From Diphasiastrum complanatum (lineage: Eukaryota; Streptophyta; Lycopodiopsida; Lycopodiales; Lycopodiaceae): a stretch of DNA of 64,000 nucleotides. Within the stretch, counting starts at the first letter, position 1. Each line of letters opens with the position of its first letter. Below the pieces are notes generated by a model. That model was given only the letters and a program-made list of their open reading frames with translations. It was not told the origin of the DNA and did not search any database. The stretch lies in assembly GCA_029204225.1 (NCBI GenBank), contig CM055102.1:6409320-6473319 (forward strand), in the 5' to 3' direction. Both the position numbers and the translations under genes were made by a program. Positions 21,772 to 31,743 of this stretch are shown here, in pieces.

Positions 21772-22130
21772 TCAATTTTTGCAAAAGTCGATAAATTGGT
21801 TGGAAATGTATTCTCCTCCTATGTCAATTCTGATTTGCTTAACTTTCTTCTCTGTCCATTTCTTGGCCCAATTCACGTACTCTATGAACTTATCAAGAGC
21901 TTCTGATTTGTTATGAATGAAGTAAACAACAACAAACTTACTGTAATCATTGACGAAGGTGATATAATATTTGGAATCCTTCATGAAGGGTGTTCGAGAC
22001 ATTTTGTCTTTGTTACATGTGTCACAAGATGTCAGACTTGTGCATGCATGAAGGAGGTGTTTCTTCTACATTTCCTTGTTATGACTCCAAGAAAGTCATC
22101 TGTGCAACTAGTGGAGTCACATGTCTTCAT
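21772..22130 (-). pseudogene. J integrase core and zinc-binding region
   Basis: The frame at 21772-22002 carries DKMSRTPFMKDSKYYITFVN, YFIHNKSEALDKFIEYVNWA and RIDIGGEYISN (Gly-Gly-Glu retained, catalytic Asp context RID). About 25 codons that usually carry HSD are missing between TPFMKDS and KYYITF, so the first catalytic Asp is deleted. Upstream, CDTCNKDK marks the zinc-binding pair. Upstream of 22080 the reading fades. Confidence 0.75.
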
Positions 22131-22164
22131 AAAGAGAGTAGATCAAATGGTTCTATCATGAGAC

Positions 22165-22746
22165 TTGGTGAGGGAGATAGTCACAAGTCAAGAAGAAGAG
22201 AGGTATGCGACGTTCAAAGTAGGATGTACTTTGAATGATGTCATTGTGAATGATAGTGAGGGAGAGTCATTACCAAATGAGTCATTACCTAAAACATTGA
22301 ATAGTACTTCTTGTTTGAAAAAAGAGAGTACTTCAATCATCCTTATGTTGAAGGTACTAATGATTTTTTTCATGGCTTCTAATGTTTTTGAGGTTTCTAC
22401 TTCTTATTATGCAATCATTAAGAGGGAATCTTATGAAGAAAAGGTCAATGGAAGACTGGTTCTTGGGAAGATCCAAGGCATGGATCTCACATCTCTTCAT
22501 CAACTCAAAGGATTCTATGATTATGAATTGATCACTCATGATCAAGATGGCAAAAGGTTGGTTGGAGAAGACTACATGGAGCAAATCGAGAGGCAATTTC
22601 TTCAAGGCAAGGGAGATCTCATTTGCGAGCTTATTGAGGTTTGTTATGAACTCAAGAGGACTGGATTTATTAGGTTTGATACTCATCTTCACGTACTCTT
22701 TTTTCATGTTGGATGGAAAGTTTGGAATCTATCTTTTGCTTTATGA
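22165..22746 (+). pseudogene. Unidentified 193-codon open frame
   Basis: An open plus-strand frame of 193 codons with charged, soluble-protein-like composition in its second half (for example LKGFYDYELITHDQDGKRLV) and one hydrophobic stretch near residues 55-75. I recognise no domain. A 116-codon minus-strand frame overlaps it at 22357-22707, and I cannot tell which, if either, is real. It lies between J and the end of X, so it may be internal sequence of X, a captured host fragment, or chance. Confidence 0.3.
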
Positions 22747-23020
22747 TGGTGGGTGACATTGTTTTCCCTAACCGAGTTGGAAGCATGGAGGAATTATCTC
22801 ATTTATATTCTATTTTGTTCTTCATGTTCTAGTTACAAATTGATGTGTAAAATTGATGTAAGAAATAGTGAAACATCCAATGTGGACACTATTCTCTATA
22901 TCAATTATGGAAGCTACTTTAGAACCTTAGAAAATATATCTATACTTAGGATAGATATAATTCTAAAGTTGGATCAAAGTAGTATGGTTAAAACTATGCC
23001 AAAACTAGTTGAAGAGGGAG
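22747..23020 (+). pseudogene. X element: 3' end of pol and polypurine tract
   Basis: The 90-codon frame at 22753-23025 ends SSMVKTMPKLVEEGV with its stop at the LTR start. This mirrors C3's pol end (SKTMLKLASNVEERV with the stop in the LTR). The purine stretch GAAGAGGGAG at about 23011-23020 is the polypurine tract. RNase H itself is not recognisable upstream. Confidence 0.55.
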
Positions 23021-23317
23021 TGTGAGAAATTCCAACTAGTTTAGTCATATTTTGGTTAATTGTCAATATTAGGCCGATATGCATTTTAGACTTAGAGATA
23101 AACTTTATGAAAGTTATTTTAGTCTAAGTTCATTTAAATTACTACTTTTGGAAAGTGTGGAAAAGTTATAAGGTCAATTTTAGAAGATTTAAATTTGCTT
23201 CATTGAATCTAGTCCATAATTTTTAGTAGGGTTTTTTATCTAGAAGTTTCAATGGAGGAAAATCAAATTCAAAGAGATCATGGATCTGCTAATATATGTA
23301 GACATGTGGGAAGAGCA

Positions 23318-23320
<3 letters not shown>

Positions 23321-23371
<51 letters not shown>
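23321..23371. repeat. (CT)n microsatellite inside LTR X
   Basis: About 51 bases of pure CT at the point where the related K LTR has only a short imperfect CT tract (about 46829-46849). Confidence 0.95.
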
Positions 23372-23374
<3 letters not shown>

Positions 23375-23474
23375 TCATTCACGCTTATACATGAGTTCTC
23401 TTTGGGTTCATATATCCATTTTTGCACTATAGTGTTGATATTATGCAATCTTGTGTGTAGAATGCAATTTTATG

Positions 23475-23479
23475 TTATG
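23475..23479. other. Target-site duplication of C3, left copy
   Basis: TTATG immediately before the C3 5' LTR; the same five bases follow the 3' LTR at 29911-29915. Confidence 0.92.
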
Positions 23480-24134
23480 TGTGAAAATTGTCAACATTTC
23501 CTAGCTAGTTTGAGGCCTAAATTGGCTAAAATTGTAAATAGTTTTGGTTCTGGAGTTTTGCAAGTGTGAACCAGGACACAATGTTTTTATTTACTGTATT
23601 TTTTCAGTATGATGAAGTGTCAAACTTCATACCCTTCAAAATGAGACCATTTTGATGTATTTTGGTCATATAAGCCATTTTTAGCTATTTTTCCTATATA
23701 GGGAATATCTAGGGTCAAGTACCTTCTAGAGAGAGGAGAGAGAGTCATCTTCCTCATCCATAAATAGTAGGGAAGTCGTGGATAACAGGTTGGAGAAACC
23801 TTTTGTATGCTTCATTGAGATCAATAGATCATTGTCATTGTTTCTTCCTCCATTGAGAGCATTGTTGTGTGTATTGTCTTCAAGCTATTGTGTATGATCT
23901 TAGGTGCTTTCCAAAAGTGGTAGGCTGATGTATTATGGACTGTATAATGCTATTTTGGGCCGCACTTGATGTTTATGGAAGTTTCCATTTGTGATAAATG
24001 CTTTTTGATCAAGTTCTTTGCATTCTAGGTAGCATAGAATGTGTTGCCAATTCCTAGCTTATGTAGTTTGGAGTGCAAGCATTCAAGCCAATGATCTTGG
24101 AGTTTAGATCCACTTAGGATCTGTATTTTTCACA
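23480..24134 (+). repeat. 5' LTR of C3 (655 bp)
   Basis: TGTGAAAATT...TTTTTCACA, canonical TG...CA ends with matching inverted tips (TGTGAAAA/TTTTTCACA). 'tatagg' and 'ctatataggg' near 23700 are possible TATA elements for the element's promoter. Confidence 0.95.
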
Positions 24135-24146
24135 TGGTATCAGAGC
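24135..24146 (+). promoter_or_regulatory. Primer-binding site of C3
   Basis: TGGTATCAGAGC directly adjoining the LTR; complementary to initiator Met tRNA. Confidence 0.96.
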
Positions 24147-25306
24147 TGGTTGGCTTCTATTTACAGTAAGTATTCCATTTTTGGTGATATTTGGATGTTT
24201 GATCAAGTTCTAGCATGATTTTGCATTGCTTTGTTGATCAAATCTTACTAACCTTTGTTTTGTGAGTTGAACTTGTGGATCAAAAGCATATTTCAGGTCT
24301 ATTGAAGATCAGAGGCTGAAAAGAAACTATTTTGGATCAGATCATAACACCTAATCATTTGTGATTGTGAGGCTTGTGCATATTCAATACTAACAATGTT
24401 CTTTTCAATCCTATTGTTGACAATCTCCATTCTTGGATGAACACTCTCCTTAAGTGGATGAAACTTCTCCTTAAGTGGATGAAAAATGCTCTTTTGAGTG
24501 AGTTGTAATTCTCCTAAAGGCTGAGCAAAGCTCCCATTTGGATGAAAGATCCCCTTTTTTGGGTGAACATATTGTAAGCTCCATTGTGAAGAGCATATTG
24601 TAAAGATTGTCATCAATTTTGGCATAAATTTTGGTGTACTTTGTTGAGCATGTAAGTAACTCTCCTTATGTAATTTGATTGGAGCATTTGCTGGAAGGTG
24701 TTAACCATTATGCAAGTGTGTTTTCAGGTTCTTAACAGGTTGAGGAACATTCTCATGTGAAGTGATCTTAGATCTACATCTAAACACCAAGATTTGACAA
24801 GATAGTGAAGCTAGTCTTGTGATTCACTAAGTGTGCTCATTCATTCACCTCTAAATCTTGTATTTATCACTTGCTGGAGTTTATAAACTTTTAGAAGTGT
24901 GGTTTACATGTGGTTTTACAGGTTGAATCAATATCTTAGTGTGTTGATCATATGTTGATCAAGTTTGTTCATTACTAGGTAATCTTGGCATCCTAGTTTT
25001 GGGTATTTTCTAAGAATGCAAGTAACTCTTCACACCATAACTTGATTTGGTCACTTGCTGGAAAGTTTGAGAGCTTAAGCAAGAGTGTGTTCAGGTTGGT
25101 TTGATTTTGTAATCCATTCTTAGTGTGTGCAAAGTGTTGCATGTGTTTCAATCTTCCTTTCTATGCTTGGAAACCATCTAGGTTCAAGATAGAAGTGTTT
25201 TAGGGTCCTAAATCTTCATAGATCTCTTTATCTATCATTTGTTGAGAGAAAAGTGAGTGCTAAGTGCTTTAGGACAGAACCTAAAAGTTGAAGAAACATT
25301 AGAATC
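24147..25306 (+). other. C3 leader with internal repeats
   Basis: 1.16 kb before gag with no convincing gene. A degenerate short tandem repeat based on 'cttaagtggatgaaa' lies at about 24430-24560. Further on, a roughly 184-bp unit recurs three times: the landmark 'ca(t/c)ttgctgg' is at 24684, 24868 and 25052. The 108-codon minus-strand frame at 24299-24625 is a by-product of the short repeat. Confidence 0.8.
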
Positions 25307-28300
25307 ATGGCTTCCAATGGTGGGATCATGCTAGAGTCCAGTGAAAGGTTGAGTTCATCAAACTACTCTACTTGGAAAGTGAGGATGGAGTCCTTACTTG
25401 AGTTGAATGAACTCATGGACATAGTTGCAGAAATTGAAGAGAGACCTCTCACACTTCAAGAGCAACAAAGGTTTGATAAGAAGGCCAAAAGGGCTCTTCA
25501 TATCATTAAAATGAATGTTACAAATGAACTTCTCAAGGAAGTTGGAAAGTGTCAAAGTGCAAGTGAGGCATGGAATGCCTTAAAGAAGCTCTTTGAATCA
25601 AAGTCCACATCTAGGGTATTGACCCTAAGGAGACAAATATTTTCTAGTAGGCAAAGAGAGGGTGAAAGTGCTCATGCATTTATCTTGAGAGTTAAGTCCC
25701 TAAGTGATGATTTAGCATGCATTGATGAGAACATAAAAGATGGTGAAATAGTCCAAGTTATGTTGAATGGTTTGCTAAATGAACATGCTAACCTTGTGCA
25801 AAGTTTTGCCATTCAAAGAGTCTTGCCAAGTGTGGTTGACTTGCAAGAAATCTTATTGGCTGAAGAACATAGGTTGCAATCAAAGCTTGATGGTGCATCC
25901 TTGCAAGGTGGAGGTGAAGAGGCTTTCTTCACAAAAGGCAAATTCAAGGGCAAAGGTAAAGGCAAAGGGAAATGGTCCAAAGGTGGTAACTTTGATCATG
26001 ATGATCACTCTTCCTCTTCCTCTTCTACTAAGAACAATAAGTCAAAGTTCAAGTGCTTTTATTGTGGGATAAAAGGTCATTTTGCAAATGAATGTTATAA
26101 GAAGAAAAGAGAGCAAGGAGAGAGGCAAGGAAATCTTACAATAGATGAGGAAGAACATAACACATGTGAATCACTTGTTATGACTTCAAGTTTGTTAGCC
26201 AACATAGATGATAATGATCCTTGGTGGATTGATAGTGGAGCCTCATCTCACATGACAAGACATAAGGAATACTTTACATCCTTATTGTCTTATGAGGGAG
26301 AAGGTAACATCATCTACACTGCAAATGATGGTCAATGTGACATCAAAGGCATAGGCACTATTCCTATTTCCCTTTCAACAAATAGGAAAGCAAATCTTGA
26401 AAATGTCTTGTACATTCCTTCAATCACTAAGAATTTGCTTAGTGTAAGTCAAATGATTGACAAAGGACTTGATGTGGAGTTCATTGGAGATGCATGTTTG
26501 ATAAGTAAATGTGGATCCTTGATTGCTCAAGGTAGGAGGCATGGTAAACTTTTCAAGCTTGATGCATGTGTGATCTCTAATCATGAAGGATGTATGGCTA
26601 GGGAGCAATTGACAAACCAAGAAGTTTGGCACAAGATGTTGGGCCATCCCAACTTCAAATCTTTGGAGGTAATGGCAAAGAAAGAGCTTGTTCTTGGTCT
26701 CCCTAAAAGTCTTGTTGCAAACAATAGTGTTTGTGAACATTGTGCCTTGTCCAAATCTCATAGACTTGCTTATTCTAGATCTACTTCTAGATCTAAAGAA
26801 GCTTTTCAACTTGTGCATTCTGATATTCATTCTTCTAGTACAACAAGCAATGGTGGGGCAAAGATGTATGCAACTTTCATTGATGACTTTAGTAGGTATA
26901 CTTGGATCTATCTTCTTAAAAGTAAGGATGAAGTGTTTGCTGCATTTGTCAAGTTCAAGAATGAAATGGAAAACCAATTCAATACAAAGATCAAATGCTT
27001 AAGATCTGATAATGGAGGGGAATACACCTCAAATAGGTTCAAAGACTTTTGTATAGCACATGGGATTAAGAGGGAGATGTCTAGTCCTAGGACTCCACAA
27101 CAGAATGGAGTGGCCGAGAGGAAGAATAGAACCCTTTGTGAATGTGCCAAGGCAATGAGACTACATGCTAATCTTGCTAAGTCTTTTTGGGGGGAAGCTT
27201 TAGCATGTGCTAACTATCTATGTAATAGATGGACAAGTGCTTCCTTGGATGGTAAAACTCCTCATGAGGTTCTTTATGGTAGAAGGCCGAGTGTCAAGCA
27301 TTGTAGGATCTTTGGATGTACATGTTTTGTCAATATCACACTTGATGATAGAACTAAAGAAGATCCTTCATCAAAGAAGGGTGTGTTTGTTGGCTATAGT
27401 GAAGTAAGCAAGGCTTACAAAGTGTACATTCCTTCTACAAAGAAAGTTGTCATAAGTAGGGATGTCATCTTTCATGAAGAGAATGTTTCCAATGTTGTTG
27501 ATGTTGATGTTGATGTGCCTACTAATCATCATGATGTGCAAGATGTCTTGGATGAAGATGGAGATGCCACTCCAAAGCAAACTTCAAGGAAGACTCAAAA
27601 GCAAAGGGCTAAGCCATCAAGGCTAACCTATGATGAAAAAGGAAAGCAAGTGGTGGACAACTCTAACTTTGCTTTTCTTACCTCTTTTGATGAACCAACT
27701 TGTGTAGGTGAAGCAATTCAAAAGAAGGAATGGATCCAAGCCATGGATCATGAGCATCAAGCACTCATCAAAAGCAACACATGGAGGTTGGTAAAGCTTC
27801 CAAAGGACAAGAAGGCAATTGGTTGTAAGTGGATCTTCAAGATCAAGACAAATCAAGATGGATCAATCAACAAGTACAAGGCAAGGTTGGTGGCAAAGGG
27901 GTATGCTCAAGAATATGGTATTGACTATGATGAGACCTTTGCACCCGTGGCAAAGATGGTAACTATTCGAATCCTAATCTCTCTTGCAACTCTTTATGAT
28001 TGGGATATGTGGCAAATGGATGTTACTAATGCCTTCTTGAATGGTGATCTTGAAGAAGATATTTACATGGAGCAACCCGAGGGCTATGTTTCACATGATG
28101 AGCCTAATCATGTGTGCTATCTCCAAAAGAGTTTGTATGGGCTAAAGCAAGCACCAAGGAGTTGGTATGCTAAGCTCAATTCCTTCTTACTTTCTCAAAA
28201 CTTTGTTATGAGTGAGTATGATCATTCTCTCTACTTTAGATTGAATGAAAATGATATCACTTTACTTTTGATCTATGTTGATGACATTATCTTAAGTGGT

Positions 28301-29260
28301 GGTAACAATCTAGATATAGATGAAATCAAGATGGCACTCAAAAGAGAGTTTGAAATTCAAGATCTTGGTAAACTTCATTATATCTTAGGAATAGAGATTA
28401 TTAGAACTTCTAAATCTACATTCATATGTCAAGAAAATTATGTTAACTCTATTCTAAAAAGGTTTCATATGGAAGATTGTAAAGTTGTTTCTACTCCTAT
28501 GGAATCAAATGTAAAGCTAACTACAAGAAGTAATGAAAGATCCTTCAAGGACATTACTCTCTATAGAAAGCTAATAGGATCTCTTATATGGTTAACCATC
28601 ACAAGACCTGATCTAAGCTTTGTGGTTGGTAAACTAAGTCAATTTATGCAAGATCCTAGTGAGGCTCATTGGAAGCTAGGAAAGAGAGTACTTAGATACA
28701 TCTCGGGATCTAGAGATTTTGGCATCTTGTATGGAGGTACTACACCTAACCTTTGTGGATTTTCAGATTCAGATTTTGCAGGTGATCAAATGGATAGGAA
28801 GTCAACAAGTGCCTTTGCAATCTATCTTGGAGATGGAGTGGTCTCATGGCTATCAAAGAAGCAACCAACTATCTCTCTATCTTCCACCGAAGCCGAGTAC
28901 AAGGCATTAACAACATGCACCAAGGAGATTCTTTGGATCAAGAGGATGTTATTGGATCTTCACTTGCTGGAACCAGAGAAGACTCCAATCATACTTTGTG
29001 ATAACCTTTCAGCCCAAAGCTTGGCAAGCAATCCTGTTTTTCATGCAAGGAGCAAGCACATTGAGATTGCTCACCATTTTGTGAGAGATCAAGTCATTGC
29101 CAAAGAGGTGGAGCTTCAACATGTCTCTTCAAAGGAGTGTGTGGCTGATATCTTCACCAAACCATTGGGAAAGGACCTATATTTAATGCATAGATCTAAT
29201 CTTGGAATGTGCTCAAAGACTATGTTGAAACTAGCATCCAATGTTGAAGAGAGAGTGTGA
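25307..29260 (+). CDS. C3 Gag-Pol polyprotein (Ty1/copia)
   Basis: 1317 residues in one frame. In order: gag (DUF4219-like start LSSSNYSTWKVRMESL at 15-30; UBN2 to about 190), a GK-rich basic patch (210-226), and zinc knuckle CFYCGIKGHFANEC (250-263). The protease has WWIDSGASSHM (306-316). Integrase zinc residues are H442, H447, C476 and C479; its triad is D506, D568 and E604 with 35 residues between the last two. RT has CKWIFKIKTNQDGS, MDVTNAFLNG (catalytic D905), SLYGLKQAPRSWY and YVDD (990-993). RNase H has GFSDSDFAGD, SSTEAEYKA and CDNLSAQ, with ADIFTKPLG at 1280-1288. All key residues are present, so the product may be active. ATG at 25307 matches gag starts in relatives (MAS-GG). The stop lies inside the 3' LTR. 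Confidence 0.96.
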   Translation: MASNGGIMLESSERLSSSNYSTWKVRMESLLELNELMDIVAEIEERPLTLQEQQRFDKKAKRALHIIKMNVTNELLKEVGKCQSASEAWNALKKLFESKSTSRVLTLRRQIFSSRQREGESAHAFILRVKSLSDDLACIDENIKDGEIVQVMLNGLLNEHANLVQSFAIQRVLPSVVDLQEILLAEEHRLQSKLDGASLQGGGEEAFFTKGKFKGKGKGKGKWSKGGNFDHDDHSSSSSSTKNNKSKFKCFYCGIKGHFANECYKKKREQGERQGNLTIDEEEHNTCESLVMTSSLLANIDDNDPWWIDSGASSHMTRHKEYFTSLLSYEGEGNIIYTANDGQCDIKGIGTIPISLSTNRKANLENVLYIPSITKNLLSVSQMIDKGLDVEFIGDACLISKCGSLIAQGRRHGKLFKLDACVISNHEGCMAREQLTNQEVWHKMLGHPNFKSLEVMAKKELVLGLPKSLVANNSVCEHCALSKSHRLAYSRSTSRSKEAFQLVHSDIHSSSTTSNGGAKMYATFIDDFSRYTWIYLLKSKDEVFAAFVKFKNEMENQFNTKIKCLRSDNGGEYTSNRFKDFCIAHGIKREMSSPRTPQQNGVAERKNRTLCECAKAMRLHANLAKSFWGEALACANYLCNRWTSASLDGKTPHEVLYGRRPSVKHCRIFGCTCFVNITLDDRTKEDPSSKKGVFVGYSEVSKAYKVYIPSTKKVVISRDVIFHEENVSNVVDVDVDVPTNHHDVQDVLDEDGDATPKQTSRKTQKQRAKPSRLTYDEKGKQVVDNSNFAFLTSFDEPTCVGEAIQKKEWIQAMDHEHQALIKSNTWRLVKLPKDKKAIGCKWIFKIKTNQDGSINKYKARLVAKGYAQEYGIDYDETFAPVAKMVTIRILISLATLYDWDMWQMDVTNAFLNGDLEEDIYMEQPEGYVSHDEPNHVCYLQKSLYGLKQAPRSWYAKLNSFLLSQNFVMSEYDHSLYFRLNENDITLLLIYVDDIILSGGNNLDIDEIKMALKREFEIQDLGKLHYILGIEIIRTSKSTFICQENYVNSILKRFHMEDCKVVSTPMESNVKLTTRSNERSFKDITLYRKLIGSLIWLTITRPDLSFVVGKLSQFMQDPSEAHWKLGKRVLRYISGSRDFGILYGGTTPNLCGFSDSDFAGDQMDRKSTSAFAIYLGDGVVSWLSKKQPTISLSSTEAEYKALTTCTKEILWIKRMLLDLHLLEPEKTPIILCDNLSAQSLASNPVFHARSKHIEIAHHFVRDQVIAKEVELQHVSSKECVADIFTKPLGKDLYLMHRSNLGMCSKTMLKLASNVEERV
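29244..29255 (+). other. Polypurine tract of C3
   Basis: Reads TTGAAGAGAGAG immediately before the 3' LTR; it is also the last codons of pol. Confidence 0.88.
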
Positions 29261-29910
29261 AAATTGTCAACATTTCCTAGCTAGTTTGAGGCCTAAATTG
29301 GCTGAAATTGTAAATAGTTTTGGTTTTGGAGTTTTGCACGTGTGAACCAGGCCACAATGTTTTTATTTACTGTATTTTTTCAGTATGATGAAGTGTCAAA
29401 CTTCATACCCTTCAAAATGAGACCATTTTGATGTATTTTGGTCATATAAGCCATTTTTAGCTATTTTTCCTATATAGGGAATATCTAGGGTCAAGTACCT
29501 TCTAGAGAGAGGAGAGAGAGTCATCTTCCTCATCCATAAATAGTAGGGAAGTCGTGGAGAACAGGTTGGAGAAACCTTTTGTATGCTTCATTGAGATCAA
29601 TAGATCATTGTCATTGTTTCTTCCTCCATTGAGAGCATTGTTGTGTGTATTGTCTTCAAGCTATTGTGTATGATCTTAGGTGCTTTCCAAAAGTGGTAGG
29701 CTGATGTATTATGGACTGTATAATGCTATTTTGGGCCGCACTTGATGTTTATGGAAGTTTCCATTTGTGATAAATGCTTTTTGATCAAGTTCTTTGCATT
29801 CTAGGTAGCATAGAATGTGTTGCCAATTCCTAGCTTATGTAGTTTGGAGTGCAAGCATTCAAGCCAATGATCTTGGAGTTTAGATCCACTTAGGATCTGT
29901 ATTTTTCACA
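29256..29910 (+). repeat. 3' LTR of C3 (655 bp)
   Basis: Same length and ends as the 5' LTR; differences seen at about five sites, four of them in the first 110 bases. Its first five bases supply the pol stop codon. Confidence 0.95.
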
Positions 29911-29915
29911 TTATG
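29911..29915. other. Target-site duplication of C3, right copy
   Basis: TTATG, identical to 23475-23479. Confidence 0.92.
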
Positions 29916-30139
29916 TATTGGATACACACATGTGAAATACAGTACCTTATTGTTATTGTACGGAAAACAGCTTCATTTTATCATGTATTTGATGTTTGAT
30001 CAAGATCTTATTGAGTCTACATCACTAATGTGTAGTTGATGTTAGATTTCTACATTGTCAATGTTGCTAGATGTGTTGACATTCATAACCAAAGATTAAG
30101 GGGACCTAATTGGATTTTAGTGATTCATATTTCTTCACA
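29916..30139 (+). repeat. LTR X, right part
   Basis: Continues the match to K's LTR (for example 'acacatgtgaaatac', 'aaccaaagattaaggg') and ends CTTCACA at 30139. LTR X would be about 683 bp without C3. Confidence 0.75.
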
Positions 30140-31040
30140 CTTTCCTCCCCAGAAGATCATGTTGATTGCAAAAATACTTAAGAGGCTAGTGATCCGTATA
30201 CACTATAAACTTACTACCAAACAATTAGTGTCTCCAAGTTTTAAGTGCATGCATTACTGCAAACAATTCCTTTTGTTGCGTAGTATAATGCAACTGAGGA
30301 CCAGTGAATTTTTTGCTTTCAAATTCTAGTGGCCTATCCATTTGTAATAAAACCGCTCTAGTTGCAATATCACTTGTGTCAGTTCTCACGACGTAAGGTA
30401 AGTCTAGATTTGCAATTTGTAACACGGGAGCTAAAACAACCAGAGCTTTAAGTTTCTCAAAACACTGATTCAATTTCTCATTCCAAACAACATGCGGACT
30501 AGGTGGATTTCTCTTTTTCTTTTTATTAACAATCCCTTTTGTCAGATTATTAAGCGGAGCTGCTACCTTAGCATAATCCTCAATAAATCTTTTGAAGAAA
30601 ATTGTAAATTCTATAATTGATTTAACTTGCTTCACAGTTCTCAGAATTGGCCATTCAGTCACTATCTTGATTTTATCCTCGTCAATCTTAATCCCATTAA
30701 CTGTGATCTTATGACCGAGATAAAGCAACTCTTGTTTAAAGAATTCACACTTGGACTCTTTAGCATAGCATAACTCCTGCTGGAGTTTCATCAAGACGAT
30801 TCTCAAATGTTCAATGTGTTCCATAAAGGTTTTATTGTAGATGAGAATATCATCTAGGAATACTACCACAAACTTTCCCAAATATGGACAAAATAAATCA
30901 TTCATCATTTGTTGGAATGTTGTTGGAGCATTCGTTAATCCAAATGACAACACTAAGAACTCATAATGACCAAATTTAAAACGAAATCCTATCTTTTGGA
31001 CATCTTCTGATTTAATTCTTATTTGATGGTACCTTGTCAT
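30140..31040 (-). pseudogene. Gypsy reverse transcriptase palm and RNase H
   Basis: The 271-codon frame 30225-31040 has YHQIRIKSEDVQKIGFRFKF, GLTNAPTTFQQMMNDLF and the catalytic FLDD in VVVFLDDILIY. It then has LYLGHKITVNGIKIDEDKIK, the connection domain, and RNase H starting YVVRTDTSDIATRAVLLQ, then QKELFAVMHALKTWRH. The RNase H end (TDH...LKYF) continues in another frame to about 30140. This enzyme makes DNA from element RNA. The family normally has integrase after this; none is present. Confidence 0.9.
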
Positions 31041-31740
31041 GAGATCTATCTTGGTGAATACTGAGCTCCACCCAAGCGATCTACAAGGTCATCCATCTTG
31101 GGTAACGGGATATTTATTCTTGATAGTCATCTTATTTAACCCCTTGTAATTCACACACATCCGAAAACCTCCATCGTTCTTCGCTTTCAGAAGAGCAGAA
31201 ACTCCCGATGGTGATTTAATAGGTTGTATATGTCTCATCCTCAGATAATTTTCTATTTGACTTGAAATCTCTATCTCATCTTTTTGAGAAAACCTATAAG
31301 GTTGTCTAGAGGCAAGTTGACTTTCTGAAATTAACTCAATCATGTGGTCTACTGACCTAGATGGTGGTAAACCATGAGGTAATCCATATGGAAAATTTAT
31401 GATGTGTTCTTTCATTGCTTGTTCTGAGTTGAGAATTTCTGAGAATTTACAACCATTTAGATACATTTCAGGAACATCCACAACAGGAATAGCAAATATA
31501 AAAAAGCTTCATACTGTGAATACTCCAATGCTTCCATTTCATTAACTGTAAAAATCTTATCTGACGACGTACAAAATTACTGCCAAATAAAGAAACTACC
31601 TTATCACCCTCCTTGAAAGTGATAACATGCTTCTCAAAATCAATTAGTAGAGAAGGCGATTTACTAAATAGCCATTCATATCCCAAAATTAAATTAGTAC
31701 GATTAACTAATTCTTTACGTCTCTATATCATCATTGAGAG
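31041..31740 (-). pseudogene. Gypsy RT N-terminus and region after protease
   Basis: The frame 31089-31481 contains QPYRFSQKDEIEISSQIENY, PSGVSALLKAKNDGGFRMCV and NYKGLNKMTIKNKYP, the fingers of gypsy RT. The frame 31468-31686 contains LLIDFEKHVITF, from the segment following protease. Frame changes at about 31080 and 31475 break the gene; the DLRSGYHQ motif is split at the first. Confidence 0.85.
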
Positions 31741-31743
31741 ATT

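Larger units (their letters stand above)
20144..22130 (-). mobile_element. Copia element J (minus strand), lacks RT core and RNase H
   Basis: It consists of a 3' LTR (20144-20797), a polypurine tract, then in reverse order an RT N-terminal fragment, linker, and integrase up to its zinc-binding region. The RT after its first 65 or so residues and all RNase H are missing, so the pol fragment sits within 100 bases of the polypurine tract. The LTR belongs to the C3 family, but the integrase and linker resemble C1, so this may be a mosaic. No 5' LTR was found. Confidence 0.7.
23021..23479 (+). repeat. LTR X, left part (split by C3)
   Basis: Starts TGTGAGAAATTCCAACTAG and matches the LTR of K (46531-47174). 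The match stops exactly at 23479, where C3 begins, and resumes after C3 at 29916. Because a polypurine tract precedes it, this is a 3' LTR of a plus-strand element. Confidence 0.82.
23480..29910 (+). mobile_element. Copia element C3: structurally intact, apparently young
   Basis: A 6431-bp Ty1/copia element with every landmark in place. These are two 655-bp LTRs (23480-24134, 29256-29910), a perfect initiator-Met primer site, a 1.16-kb leader, one uninterrupted 1317-codon gag-pol, a polypurine tract and a TTATG target duplication. The LTRs differ at about five positions by eye (over 99 percent identical), so insertion was recent compared with its neighbours. It sits inside LTR X, which shares its TGTGA start. 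Confidence 0.96.
30140..31740 (-). mobile_element. Ty3/gypsy pol fragment
   Basis: A minus-strand piece running from the post-protease region through RT and into RNase H, with no LTR, gag or integrase. Flanked by LTR X on one side and plus-strand copia E on the other. Frame breaks show decay. Confidence 0.85.

Noticed and set aside
24299-24625. 108-codon minus-strand frame with repeated HPLKE phrases
   Set aside because: Caused by the short tandem repeat in the C3 leader and antisense to the element.
26420-26977. 185-codon minus-strand frame
   Set aside because: Lies entirely antisense to the well-supported C3 gag-pol.
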